DNA of 64,000 nt from Pseudomonadota bacterium (lineage in GTDB: Bacteria; Pseudomonadota; Alphaproteobacteria; Rhodobacterales; Rhodobacteraceae). The stretch lies in assembly GCA_963205235.1 (NCBI GenBank), contig CAUJIP010000014.1:1-64000 (forward strand), written 5' to 3'. The notes under the pieces were generated by a model. The model did no database searches, had not been told where the DNA came from, and saw only the letters and a list, made by a program, of their open reading frames with translations. The translations under genes and the position numbers were made by a program. Of this stretch, positions 8,102 to 16,690 are shown piece after piece (the first letter of the stretch is position 1; each line of letters begins with the position of its first letter).

Positions 8102-10173
8102 TCGCTTTCCTCGGCCTTAAGTCCCTCGGGCCGTGGCAAGGGGCGTATCGTCTTTTCGGTCGGCGCAACAGAGGGGCTGGTGTCCCCCGAAAAATCGGGA
8201 GGCGTTCCAGCGGCAGGGGGTTCGACCGCGGCGGCAGTGCTGTCGGCGGGGGGCACGACGGTCGTCTGATCCCCAGATGGCATGACACCGGTCAAGCCCT
8301 CCAGCCGGGCTTCGCCGCCTGCACCGCCGGTTTCGGCAGCGGGCGGCAGGCCAAGCAGCACGAATTCGATCCGTCGATTCGCGTCGCGGCCCTCTTCGGT
8401 TTCATTGTCGGCAATCGGCACCGCTTCGCCATAGCCGACCGCCGACATCCCCGAGGTGTCGACGCGGCGCCCCTGCAGCGCCAGAAGCACGGCTTCGGCC
8501 CTGGCCTGGCTAAGCGACTTGTTCCCGTCTTCCGACCCTTGGGAATCGGTATGGCCGCCGATTTCCATCTGCATGGCCGGGCAGGCGGTCAGGATCGTGG
8601 CCAACGCATCCAGCACCGGGCGCGCAGCAGTGGTCAGTTCGGCCGAAGCGGGGGTGAAGGTGATCTTGGTCTTGGCAATCACCGCGTTGACATTCGCCGC
8701 GCATTCCTCGGGCGTCGGCAGCGAGGCGATGGGGTCCAGCGCCTCGTCATAGCGGACCTTGACGGTGAAGGTCTGGCCCTGGCCAAGCTTGCCCGACAGG
8801 ATCTGCGTGATCTTGCGCCGCGTTTCTGTCGAACCGGTCACGCCCGTGACTTCAACCGTGTCGGCCCGCACCAGAAGCGAGCCGTACTCAACCTCGGCCA
8901 GCGCTTCCAGGCCCGCCAGAACCCGAACCGGCCAGCCTTCCGGCAGTGTCTCATCGACTCGGGTCGCGGTCAGGACCTGCGCCCCTTCAAAGGCCGCGCG
9001 CGCAAAGGCATCGACAGCCTGTCGCTGCATCGCATCGGTCAGACGGCCCCGAAGCTCGACCTTGCCATCTTCGGACAGGGTCGCGGTGAACTCGGCCGGG
9101 CCAGACTCGACCGAGGCTTCCTTTTCCAGCGTCGAGGTCAACGAAAAAGCGTCCGGCAGGCTGGTTTCAAGTTCGCCCACGACCTTGTCAAAGGCGGACT
9201 GCGTGACAGTGTTGTCGGCCAACAGTGTGACGTCGGCATCCGAAAAGGTGATCGTCGCTGCGCCAAGTTCGGCAACGGCGGCGATGCCCATGGTCACCGC
9301 CTCGGCCCAACGCGGGGTCGGGGTGCCAAGGCCGATGGTGCAGACGGTGGTATCGGTAACCCCGGCCTTGGTTCCGGCGACCAGAATCTGGCTGCGGGCC
9401 CGTTCGGTATCGGCGGAACAGCTGTCAAAGCGCTTGCCATCGGCATCTGCAACAAAGCGCAGCGTAAAGGGGGTGATCACCGGGCGGGGGGCCGAAATGT
9501 CCAAAAGGATGCGAACCCCGGCAGGTGCCAGCCCGCGCAATTCGGTTTCCAGCGCCCGCTTTTCGGCTTCGCTGTCCGAAATGGCCGTAACCTCGACCAG
9601 GGTCGCCCCGACCGAGATTTTTGACCGTTCCAGCCGACCAAGGGCCGCAAGCCCGAAATCAAGCGCCGGACCCCAGGTTGACGGGGCGGGGTAGTTCGCG
9701 GTTTCAAGGAAATTCTTCAGTTCCAGATCGGGCATGATCAACGCGGCGGCATCGGCAAGCGCGGTCTTGGTCAGGGCTCCTTCGCCGGGCGAAGCGGGCA
9801 CCAGACCGATCAGCTGAATCCCGTCCTCGGTTCGCAGCATCTGAACCGAAAAGTCGGGAGCCTTGACCGCAGAGGCCGGGGTCACGTCCAGATTGTCGCG
9901 AACCCTGGCGCTGTCGATCAGCGAGCCGACCATGTTGACGGCGCGAAACCGCGCGGCCTCGTTCGGGGCGGTGCCGGTCAGGATCAATTGCAGGCCATCG
10001 GCACGGACGCCGACCCAGTCGATCTCGGCCTCGGCGAATTTGCCTGCGATCACCTTTTCGGTCCGCGCCTCGATCACCAGCGCGGCGGCAAAGGCGACGG
10101 TCGTCAGAAAAGCTGCGGCCAGGATGAATGCCAAAAGCGCCAGAGTCGTGCTGGAAAGGCGGCGGATGTGCAT
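8098..10173 (-). CDS. OmpA-family protein with BON-like repeats and N-terminal membrane anchor
   Basis: 691 residues. An uncleaved-looking N-terminal helix (about 7-31) is followed by several BON-like segments (for example EIDWVGVRADGLQLILTGTA and GKVELRGRLTDAMQRQAVDA) and a C-terminal OmpA peptidoglycan-binding domain (ITFTPASAELTTAA, GGHTDSQGSEDGNKSLSQAR, GYGEAVPIADNETEEGR, DANRRIEFVLL). A disordered Pro/Ala-rich tail closes the protein. Such proteins tether the cytoplasmic membrane or periplasm to peptidoglycan. Start ATG 10173 (MHIRRLSS); a TTG two codons earlier is less likely. It overlaps the coiled-coil gene by 4 nt. Confidence 0.85.
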   Translation of the reverse strand: MHIRRLSSTTLALLAFILAAAFLTTVAFAAALVIEARTEKVIAGKFAEAEIDWVGVRADGLQLILTGTAPNEAARFRAVNMVGSLIDSARVRDNLDVTPASAVKAPDFSVQMLRTEDGIQLIGLVPASPGEGALTKTALADAAALIMPDLELKNFLETANYPAPSTWGPALDFGLAALGRLERSKISVGATLVEVTAISDSEAEKRALETELRGLAPAGVRILLDISAPRPVITPFTLRFVADADGKRFDSCSADTERARSQILVAGTKAGVTDTTVCTIGLGTPTPRWAEAVTMGIAAVAELGAATITFSDADVTLLADNTVTQSAFDKVVGELETSLPDAFSLTSTLEKEASVESGPAEFTATLSEDGKVELRGRLTDAMQRQAVDAFARAAFEGAQVLTATRVDETLPEGWPVRVLAGLEALAEVEYGSLLVRADTVEVTGVTGSTETRRKITQILSGKLGQGQTFTVKVRYDEALDPIASLPTPEECAANVNAVIAKTKITFTPASAELTTAARPVLDALATILTACPAMQMEIGGHTDSQGSEDGNKSLSQARAEAVLLALQGRRVDTSGMSAVGYGEAVPIADNETEEGRDANRRIEFVLLGLPPAAETGGAGGEARLEGLTGVMPSGDQTTVVPPADSTAAAVEPPAAGTPPDFSGDTSPSVAPTEKTIRPLPRPEGLKAEESE

Positions 10174-10258
10174 GACCAAGGGAACGGACTTCCGATACTT
10201 CGATGGACGGGCAGATTGGCGGGCAGCCCATGCTTCCTAAAGCTTTGCGCTTGCCGGT

Positions 10259-11254
10259 TCAACCAAGCCAGGCGGCGATGGCAAGAAACGGCACGGGAAT
10301 AAGCCCCGCGTCGCGATTCGAGCGGAAAACCGCCAGACATGAGGCCGGATCGTCCAGATTCAGGCGTCGAAGCTGCCAGGCCAGATGCCAGCCCATGGCC
10401 CAGACCCCGGACAAGGACACCACAAGAGCAAGGGCGCGGTTCTGGTCGGCATGGGCCAGGATCACCGCTGCGGCCAGAATCAGGATCGTCGCGGCGAAAA
10501 AGCCCCAAAGCCACTGCCGAGTCGCCGATCCGAACAGCCGGGCGGTGGATTTGACGCCGATCAGCGCGTCATCCTCGCGGTCCTGATGGGCATAGATCGT
10601 GTCATAGAACAGCGTCCAGGTGATCCCGCCAAGGTAAAGCGCAATCGCGGCGGGCGAAACCGTGCCCGAATGCGCGGCCCAGACCAGAATCGCGCCCCAG
10701 TTGAAGGCCAGCCCCAGAAACACCTGCGGCCACCAGGTGAAGCGCTTGGCAAACGGATAGATCGCCACCAGCGCCAGCGAGGCGACGCCAAGCCCAATAG
10801 CCAGCCAGTTATAGCTGAACAGGATCAGCGCCGCGACTGCTGTCTGCGCCACCATCCAGACCAGCGCCTGACGCACGCTGACCTGACCCGAGGGCAGGGG
10901 GCGGCTTTTGGTGCGCGCGACCATCGCGTCAATGTCCCGGTCGGAAATGTCGTTCCAGGTGCAGCCCGCCCCGCGCATCAGGAACGCGCCAAGACCGCAG
11001 GACACCGCCAGCCAAAGATCCCAAGGCCGGAACCCACCCGCCCCGCCCGCCAGGGCCAGCGCCCACAGGCAAGGGATCACCAGAAGCCACGTTCCGATCG
11101 GCCGGTCAGCCCGCGACAAACGCAGGTAAGGCCGTGTCGGACCGGGGGCAAAGCGGTCGACCCAGTTGTCTTTCGGGGCATCGGCAACCTGCCCGATTTC
11201 AGCTGAAGCCGTTTCCGGTCCGGCGGCCTCTGGCATTTGCGGCGTGTCGGACAT
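10259..11254 (-). CDS. ubiA: 4-hydroxybenzoate octaprenyltransferase
   Basis: 331 residues, including a hydrophilic N-terminal extension of about 35 residues. Aspartate-rich motif NDISDRDID (with the following RTKSRPLPSG) and second motif YDTIYAHQDREDD are the UbiA prenyl-diphosphate/Mg sites; 8-9 membrane helices surround them. It attaches the polyprenyl tail to 4-hydroxybenzoate in ubiquinone synthesis at the inner membrane. It diverges from rsmE with only 12 nt between the two start codons; no clear ribosome binding site precedes ATG 11254. A downstream in-frame ATG (MPEAAGPE) cannot be excluded as the true start. Confidence 0.93.
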   Translation of the reverse strand: MSDTPQMPEAAGPETASAEIGQVADAPKDNWVDRFAPGPTRPYLRLSRADRPIGTWLLVIPCLWALALAGGAGGFRPWDLWLAVSCGLGAFLMRGAGCTWNDISDRDIDAMVARTKSRPLPSGQVSVRQALVWMVAQTAVAALILFSYNWLAIGLGVASLALVAIYPFAKRFTWWPQVFLGLAFNWGAILVWAAHSGTVSPAAIALYLGGITWTLFYDTIYAHQDREDDALIGVKSTARLFGSATRQWLWGFFAATILILAAAVILAHADQNRALALVVSLSGVWAMGWHLAWQLRRLNLDDPASCLAVFRSNRDAGLIPVPFLAIAAWLG

Positions 11255-11266
11255 AGGTTCTGGCTC

Positions 11267-11989
11267 ATGTCAGAAGGTAAGATCAGGCTTTATGTAGACC
11301 AGCCGCTTGGGGCGGGGCAAGCCGTGCGGCTGTCGTCCGACCAGGCTCACTACCTTGTCGGCGTGATGCGGCTTGCGGCGGGCGCAGTGATCCTGCTTTT
11401 CAACGGGCGTGACGGCGAATGGCGTGCCACCCTTGCCGAGGCGGGCAAGCGCGGGGCCATCGCGGTATGCGAGGTGGAAACCAACCCGCAAACCTTGCCG
11501 CCCGACCTTTGGCTGGTCTTCGCCCCGATCAAGAAGGCCCGCACCGATTTCATCGTGGAGAAGGCGGTGGAACTGGGCGTGCGCCGCATCCTGCCGGTGC
11601 AGACCCGCCACACCAATTCCGAACGCATCCGGCAAGACCGCCTGCAGGCCCATGCCGTCGAGGCCGCCGAACAATGTCGCGCGACCTTTGTCCCCGAGGT
11701 GGCCGACCTTGTGCCCCTTGACCGCCTTTTGCGGCAATGGCCCGAAGACCGGTGCCTTTACTGGTGCGACGAGGCTGCCATTGGCCAACCTGCCGAAATC
11801 ACCGGCCCCGCTGGCCCCGCCGCCATCCTGATCGGCCCCGAAGGTGGCTTTTCCGCCGATGAGGCCGCGAAACTGCGCGGGATGCCGAACCTCGCCCCGC
11901 TGTCGCTTGGCCCCCGCATCCTGCGTGCCGACACCGCCGCTTTGGCCGCGATCACCCTTTGGCAAGCCCGCCACGGGGACTGGAGATGA
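11267..11989 (+). CDS. rsmE: 16S rRNA m3U1498 methyltransferase
   Basis: 240 residues from ATG 11267 (MSEGKIRLYVDQPL). N-terminal PUA-like domain, then a SPOUT methyltransferase domain with the trefoil-knot SAM site IGPEGGFSADE and the closing motif LGPRILRADTAALAAI, both diagnostic of RsmE. It methylates U1498 of 16S rRNA. The next gene starts inside its stop codon (ATGA), giving an operon with a small membrane protein. Only 12 nt separate it from the divergent ubiA start, so its promoter must lie within the ubiA reading frame. Confidence 0.93.
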   Translation: MSEGKIRLYVDQPLGAGQAVRLSSDQAHYLVGVMRLAAGAVILLFNGRDGEWRATLAEAGKRGAIAVCEVETNPQTLPPDLWLVFAPIKKARTDFIVEKAVELGVRRILPVQTRHTNSERIRQDRLQAHAVEAAEQCRATFVPEVADLVPLDRLLRQWPEDRCLYWCDEAAIGQPAEITGPAGPAAILIGPEGGFSADEAAKLRGMPNLAPLSLGPRILRADTAALAAITLWQARHGDWR

Positions 11990-12534
11990 GCTTCATTCGC
12001 CCCGAACTGATTGCCGCCACCTGGCGTCATGCCGAGGTGATCCTTGGTGGTGGGCTGGCGGCCTTGGGTCTGTGGATGGCAAGCTGGGGCGGGTTTATCT
12101 ATCTGCCTCTTGGCCTGTTTCTGCTGGTCTTGGGTGTTGGCTGGGCTTTGACCGCATGGCGTCGGTTGCAGTTTCAGCAAGCGGGTGACGCGCCCGGACT
12201 TGTGCGCGTGACCGAGGCCCAAATCGCCTATTACGGCACCCGTGTCGGTGGGTTCGTCGGCCTGCCCGATCTGGCCGAGATCCGGCTTCTGACCCTGCAC
12301 GGACGGCGGATTTGGAAGCTTAAGCAAGGCGATGGCCAGCTTTTGCACATCCCGGTCGAAGCCTTGGGCGCCGAAGCCCTGTTTGATGCCTTCTCTGCCC
12401 TGCCGGGGATGGACACCGCCGGTCTGGTTGCCGCCCTTGGCAGCGAAGCCGTGTCCGACAGCCGGGTCGTGGCCCTGGCCGAGGTTGACCGCCTGATCTG
12501 GGTACGCAAGGGCGCAGGTGTGGTTGTGCGCTGA
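11986..12534 (+). CDS. conserved membrane protein of unknown function
   Basis: 182 residues. Two closely spaced transmembrane helices near the N-terminus (about 18-60, GGGLAALGLWMASWGGFIYL and GLFLLVLGVGWALTAW) precede a soluble C-terminal domain of about 110 residues with many beta-strand-like stretches (RVTEAQIAYYGTRVGG, LAEIRLLTLHGRRIWKL). The layout resembles small bacterial PH-like membrane proteins, but I do not recognise the family with confidence. Start ATG 11986 overlaps the rsmE stop by 4 nt, so it is translationally coupled. Confidence 0.75.
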   Translation: MSFIRPELIAATWRHAEVILGGGLAALGLWMASWGGFIYLPLGLFLLVLGVGWALTAWRRLQFQQAGDAPGLVRVTEAQIAYYGTRVGGFVGLPDLAEIRLLTLHGRRIWKLKQGDGQLLHIPVEALGAEALFDAFSALPGMDTAGLVAALGSEAVSDSRVVALAEVDRLIWVRKGAGVVVR

Positions 12535-12729
12535 TGCAGAGCCCCCGACAAAGCCCGCGCCAAAGCCCCCTGCAGTGACAGAAAAACTATCCTCTGCGGA
12601 AAATAACTGTCGTCGCGGGCGGCACCCGCAGGTCCGTCGCCCCCTTGACTTGGCCCGCGCAGATTGACACCTGTTGTCGTCCCGGCACCTTAGCCGGATC
12701 AGCCTGTCGGCAATGCCCCGGAGCACGTC

Positions 12730-14076
12730 ATGTCCATTCCTCAGTCCGGTGGCGGACTTATCGAAAGCTTCGACCAGCTTGCCGCCTATATGGAAGCGGG
12801 CAACAAGCCCAAGGCCGATTGGCGCATCGGGGCGGAACATGAAAAGTTCGGCTGGCTGACCGATACCCGCCAGCCACTGCCCTATGCCGGTGACCGGTCG
12901 ATTTCTGCGATCTTCAGCGCGCTGGAATCCCGCTATGGCTGGACCCCGCTGAAGGAAGGCGAAAATACCATCGGCCTGACCCGGAACGGCGCGAACATCA
13001 GCCTTGAACCCGGTGGCCAGTTCGAGCTTTCCGGCGCGCCACTGGTGTCGTCGCTGGAGGTGGGCGCTGAATTGCAGACCCATCTGGACGAGGTCCGCCA
13101 GATCGCCGACCCGATGGGCGTCCGCTTCATGGGGATCGGGGCCGCGCCGGAATGGTCGCATGACACGATGCCGGTGATGCCCAAGGGCCGCTATCGCCTC
13201 ATGACCGACTACATGGGCCGCGTCGGCACCCATGGCACGCAGATGATGTACCGGACCTGCACCGTGCAGGTGAACCTTGACTACGCCTCCGAAGCCGATT
13301 TCGTGCAAAAGATGCGCGTGGCGCTGGCCTTGCAGCCGGTGGCGACCGCACTGTTCGCCAGCAGCCCCTTCTTTGACGGCAAGCTGAACGGCCACAAAAG
13401 CTGGCGCAGCCGCATCTGGCGCGATCTGGACGCCAGCCGCACCGGGATGCTGCCCTTCGCGTTCGAGGACGGGATGGGCTTTCAGCGCTATGTGGACTGG
13501 GTCCTCGATGTGCCGATGTATTTCGTTTATCGCGACGGGAAATACATCAACGCGCTGGGGCAAAGCTTCCGCGATTTCCTTGCGGGCAAGCTTCCGGCGC
13601 TGCCGGGGGAAAAGCCCACCCTGTCCGACTGGGCCGACCACATGACCACCGTCTTCCCCGAAGCGCGGGCGAAGAAGTTCATCGAAATGCGCGGGGCCGA
13701 TTGTGGTGACCAGGCCCATATCGCCGCCCTGCCCGCCTTCTGGGTGGGTCTGATGTATGACCAGACCGCCCTTGATGCCGCCTGGGACCTAGTGAAGGGG
13801 TTCGATGCCGAAACCCGGCAGGGCCTGCGCGTCGCCGCCTCCGTCTCGGCGCTGCAAGGCGAAGCGGGGGGCGTCAAACTCCTCGACCTCGCCCGCGCGG
13901 CGGTGGGTCTGTCGCATGCGGGCCTTGTCGCCCGTGGCCTTGGGGAAGAGGTGCAACTGCAGCCCTTGGTCGAAAGCCTGAAGACGGGCCGGGTGCAGGC
14001 CGACAAGTGGCTGGACTTGTACAACGGGTCCTGGGGCCGTGACCTGACCCGGATTTATGAGGCGTCAAGCCTTTGA
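12730..14076 (+). CDS. gshA: glutamate--cysteine ligase, plant/alphaproteobacterial type
   Basis: 448 residues. GAEHEKFGW near residue 35 is the conserved Glu-binding motif of the GCS2/plant-type ligases; further conserved stretches are GLTRNGANISLEPGGQFELS, YRLMTDYMGRVGTHGTQMM and the Cys-containing TCTVQVNLDY. The length fits the family (about 450). It forms gamma-glutamylcysteine, the first step of glutathione synthesis, which fits the YghU-type GST elsewhere in the window. It is a single gene with a hairpin region after its stop, convergent with plsY. The 190 nt upstream hold no further gene that I can see. Confidence 0.93.
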   Translation: MSIPQSGGGLIESFDQLAAYMEAGNKPKADWRIGAEHEKFGWLTDTRQPLPYAGDRSISAIFSALESRYGWTPLKEGENTIGLTRNGANISLEPGGQFELSGAPLVSSLEVGAELQTHLDEVRQIADPMGVRFMGIGAAPEWSHDTMPVMPKGRYRLMTDYMGRVGTHGTQMMYRTCTVQVNLDYASEADFVQKMRVALALQPVATALFASSPFFDGKLNGHKSWRSRIWRDLDASRTGMLPFAFEDGMGFQRYVDWVLDVPMYFVYRDGKYINALGQSFRDFLAGKLPALPGEKPTLSDWADHMTTVFPEARAKKFIEMRGADCGDQAHIAALPAFWVGLMYDQTALDAAWDLVKGFDAETRQGLRVAASVSALQGEAGGVKLLDLARAAVGLSHAGLVARGLGEEVQLQPLVESLKTGRVQADKWLDLYNGSWGRDLTRIYEASSL

Positions 14077-14121
14077 CCAAAGGGCTGCGGGTTGTATCCG
14101 CAATTCTTTAGAAACGGTAAA

Positions 14122-14177
14122 TGTCCACAGCCAAGCCATTGATATTGCTTGGCCCGAAAATCTATCCAGCGTGGACA
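14122..14177. terminator. nested hairpin between convergent gshA and plsY
   Basis: Inner stem GCCAAGC / GCTTGGC (14130-14153) with outer arms TGTCCAC (14122-14128) and GTGGACA (14171-14177). It lies between two converging genes. No strong T-run is present, so a terminator role is an inference. Confidence 0.4.
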
Positions 14178-14186
14178 GATGGCCTG

Positions 14187-14810
14187 TCAGCCTGCGGATT
14201 CCGGCTTCTTCTGCCCGATCTTCGGCTCGGTCCCGGCCTTGATCCGTTTCAGGTTGGCCGAGTGGCGGACATAGATCAGGATCGTCAGGATGACGACCAG
14301 CAGCAGGATCAGCCCGTCATTGAAAACCACCAGCCAGGCCGAGGCGCTGGCCGCCGCGACAAGCGCCGCGATCGATGAGGTCCGGCTGACGACAGCGGCG
14401 ACAAGCCAGGTGACGCAGGCTGCCAGCCCGACCATCCAGTTCAACGCGATCAGGATGCCAAGAAAGGTCGCAACCCCCTTGCCACCCTTGAACTTCAGCC
14501 AGACCGGGAAAAGGTGGCCAAGGAACGCGGAAAGCCCGGCAATCTGCGCCGCGTCCGGCCCGACCAGCCAGCCCGCGATCAGCACCGCCACCCCGCCCTT
14601 GGCGGCATCAAAGACCAGCGTGGCCAGAGCCGCCCGCTTGTTGCCGGTCCGCAGGACATTGGTCGCGCCAATATTTCCCGACCCGATCTGGCGCAGGTCG
14701 CCCAGCCCCATCGCCCGGGTGATGACGATACCGAATGGGATCGATCCCAGAAGATAGGCCAGAACGGCCGCAAGGATCAGAAGTGTCGGGTCAGAGGTGA
14801 TCGGGGGCAT
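14187..14810 (-). CDS. plsY: glycerol-3-phosphate acyltransferase PlsY
   Basis: 207 residues, polytopic (about five helices). Motifs: GSIPFG, then [16 protein letters not shown] (acyl-phosphate/glycerol-3-phosphate site), [11 protein letters not shown], and [12 protein letters not shown]. It transfers an acyl group from acyl phosphate to glycerol-3-phosphate, the first step of phospholipid synthesis, at the inner membrane. It is the last gene of the pyrimidine operon on the minus strand, 3 nt after the pyrC homologue, so phospholipid and pyrimidine genes share a transcript here. Confidence 0.95.
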   Translation of the reverse strand: MPPITSDPTLLILAAVLAYLLGSIPFGIVITRAMGLGDLRQIGSGNIGATNVLRTGNKRAALATLVFDAAKGGVAVLIAGWLVGPDAAQIAGLSAFLGHLFPVWLKFKGGKGVATFLGILIALNWMVGLAACVTWLVAAVVSRTSSIAALVAAASASAWLVVFNDGLILLLVVILTILIYVRHSANLKRIKAGTEPKIGQKKPESAG

Positions 14811-14813
14811 GTC

Positions 14814-16088
14814 TCAGGCGTCCGCTGCAAAGACCTGTGTCCCGCCGACCCAGGTGGCCAGCACCTTACCCTCCATCCGCGCGCCGTCAAACGGGGTGTT
14901 CTTGGATTTCGAGCGCAGGCGGAACCGATCCATCAGGAAGGGGGCGTCCGGGTCAAACAGGATCAGGTCAGCCGGCGCACCAAGGTCAAGCCGCCCCTGC
15001 GGCAATCCCAGCCGGTTCGCCGGGTTCAGCGCCATCGCGCGGAACAGGGCGGGCAGGTCCAGATGCCCGGCATGATAAAGCCGCATCGCGGCGGGCAGGA
15101 AGGTTTCCAGCGCGACGGCCCCCGCAGCGGCTTCCTCAAAGGGCAGGCGCTTCGATTCCTCATCCGCCGGGGTGTGCAGGGACGAGATGATGTCGATCGT
15201 CCCATCGGCCAAGGCGGCGACCATGGCCAGCCGGTCCTGTTCCGACCGAAGGGGCGGGGTGAACTTGAAGAAGGTGCGATAATCGCCCACGTCGAATTCG
15301 TTCAGCGTCAGATGGTGGATCGAGGTCCCCGCCGTCACATCAAACCCTGCTGCCTTGGCCCGGACCAGTGCTGGCAGCGACTTGGCCGTCGTGATCTGAT
15401 CGGCGTGATAGCGGACACCGGTCATTTCGACCAAGGCCAGATCCCGTTCCAGCCCCATCCGTTCCGCCATGGGTGACACGGCAGGAATACCGCGAAGCGA
15501 GGCGAACTTACCGCTGGTCGCAGAGGCCCCAGAGGACAGGCCGGGGTCTTGTGGGTGGCACACGACCAGTGCGTTCAGGGACCGGGCATAGGCCATGGCG
15601 CGGGTAATGGCCTTTGCTTCGCTGGAAACCCGGAAGACATCGGTGAAGGCAATCGCCCCGGCATCGCGCAGAAAGCCGATCTCGGTCATCTCGGCCCCTG
15701 CGCGCCCCTTTGTCAGGGCGGCCATGTGGCGGATGCGGACCGGGCTTTCCGTCGCGCGGCGGGTGACGAATTCAAGCACTTCCGGCGTGTCGATGGCAGG
15801 GCTTGTGTCGGGCCGGGCGATGATCGTCGTCACGCCCCCTGCCGCCGCCGCAAGACCGGCCGAACGGAAGCTTTCCTTGTGCCGCTCGCCGGGTTCACCG
15901 ATCTTGACGCCAAGGTCGACGATGCCGGGGGCAAGGCATTTGCCGCCGCAATCGACGACAGTCGCGCCCTTCGGGGCCTTTCCGTCGCGGGCAAGGATTG
16001 TGCCGTCCTTGACGGTCAGGCTGCCGATGTCATCGCTCCCGGCTTCGGGGTCGATCAGGCGGGCGTTGAGGAAGTGAAGGATGGTCAT
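14814..16088 (-). CDS. pyrC: dihydroorotase homologue, probably non-catalytic (PyrC'/PyrX type)
   Basis: 424 residues of the amidohydrolase/dihydroorotase family. The family signature is present but degenerate: the first metal motif, normally D-x-H-x-H-x-REPG, reads VDLGVKIGEPG here (residues about 57-67), so both histidines are replaced (Gly60, Lys62). The later Ser-Asp-His motif reads SSLHTPADEESKRLPF, lacking the Asp. Established knowledge: in Pseudomonas and Ralstonia an inactive dihydroorotase (PyrC'/PyrX), encoded with pyrB, is needed to assemble aspartate transcarbamoylase. Inference: this is the same arrangement, and a catalytic dihydroorotase should exist elsewhere. It sits between a 39-aa ORF and plsY. 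Confidence 0.85.
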   Translation of the reverse strand: MTILHFLNARLIDPEAGSDDIGSLTVKDGTILARDGKAPKGATVVDCGGKCLAPGIVDLGVKIGEPGERHKESFRSAGLAAAAGGVTTIIARPDTSPAIDTPEVLEFVTRRATESPVRIRHMAALTKGRAGAEMTEIGFLRDAGAIAFTDVFRVSSEAKAITRAMAYARSLNALVVCHPQDPGLSSGASATSGKFASLRGIPAVSPMAERMGLERDLALVEMTGVRYHADQITTAKSLPALVRAKAAGFDVTAGTSIHHLTLNEFDVGDYRTFFKFTPPLRSEQDRLAMVAALADGTIDIISSLHTPADEESKRLPFEEAAAGAVALETFLPAAMRLYHAGHLDLPALFRAMALNPANRLGLPQGRLDLGAPADLILFDPDAPFLMDRFRLRSKSKNTPFDGARMEGKVLATWVGGTQVFAADA

Positions 16089-16091
16089 GGC

Positions 16092-16211
16092 TTAGCCGAT
16101 CCAGATGAAGGCAAGGGTGAAGATGGCAAGGAAGACCAGCACGGCCATGGCCACCATGCCGCCCTGGCGCATCTCGGCCCTGGTGGGCTTGCGGTCGGGG
16201 TCTGGGGTCAT
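16092..16211 (-). CDS. 39-residue single-helix membrane peptide
   Basis: Too short for usual gene calls. It reads MTPDPDRKPTRAEMRQGG, then one hydrophobic helix (about 19-38) ending in AFIWIG. Its ATG overlaps the stop of the gene above by 4 nt (ATGA), and pyrC starts 3 nt after its stop, so it is embedded in the pyrB-pyrC-plsY operon. A positively charged N-terminus before the helix predicts N-in topology. The first ten residues resemble those of the 47-aa ORF at 16687-16830 (MTTDPDRKST). Function unknown. Confidence 0.65.
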   Translation of the reverse strand: MTPDPDRKPTRAEMRQGGMVAMAVLVFLAIFTLAFIWIG

Positions 16212-16690
16212 GGTTTTGCCTCCTCAAGGGTCGCGATGACCCCATTCAGCTTGTCGGCCAGCCCTTGCGCGTCGCCCGGAAACCCCAACCGATAGGCCCG
16301 ATGATCGGAATGCAGCCGCACAGCACTGCCGGACGCTACCGCCTTCATCCCCGGTTCCAGCGCGAGTTCGCCGCCCTGCGCCCAGAGGATGCGGCGCGGG
16401 GTGACCACAAGCTCGCGCCCGGAGTCCCCTTTGGCGTCGATCCGGAAGACCAGCACGATCCAGGCCTCGACCGCCGCAAAGGCCAGCAGCCCCACCCACC
16501 AGAATTCGGCCACGAAATCGTGGGCAACCAGCGCCAGCACTCCGGCGACGACCAGCATCAAGATCAGGAACAGACCCTGAAACAGCCGTCGCCAGCGCAG
16601 CCTGTCGCTGGTGTCGGGGCGGTGGTGGATCAGCACCGCCTCGCCCGGGGCTAGGCGGGCCATCAGGGCGGCTGAGGGCGCGTCGGTCAC
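16208..16690 (-). CDS. PH-like (bPH2) membrane protein in the pyr operon
   Basis: 160 residues from GTG 16690, which overlaps the stop of the preceding 47-aa ORF (GTGA). It begins with LAPGEAVLIHHRPDTSDRLR, followed by two transmembrane helices (about 36-58 and 62-82) and a C-terminal beta-rich domain (GRELVVTPRRILWAQ, SGSAVRLHSDHRAYRLGF). This is the order seen in small bacterial PH-like proteins (LxPGE..., two helices, then V-T-x-R-R). Function unknown. It resembles in layout the gene at 16827-17399, suggesting two paralogous or analogous subunits. Confidence 0.7.
   Translation of the reverse strand: MTDAPSAALMARLAPGEAVLIHHRPDTSDRLRWRRLFQGLFLILMLVVAGVLALVAHDFVAEFWWVGLLAFAAVEAWIVLVFRIDAKGDSGRELVVTPRRILWAQGGELALEPGMKAVASGSAVRLHSDHRAYRLGFPGDAQGLADKLNGVIATLEEAKP

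Noticed and set aside
11758-13719. A 653-codon open frame on the minus strand over gshA
   Set aside because: It is antisense to clear gshA motifs, shows no domain, and is typical of the long antisense frames found in GC-rich DNA. The same applies to antisense frames over gabD (6160-7881), leuA (23040-24626), mrdA (30150-31238) and aspS (53558-55423).
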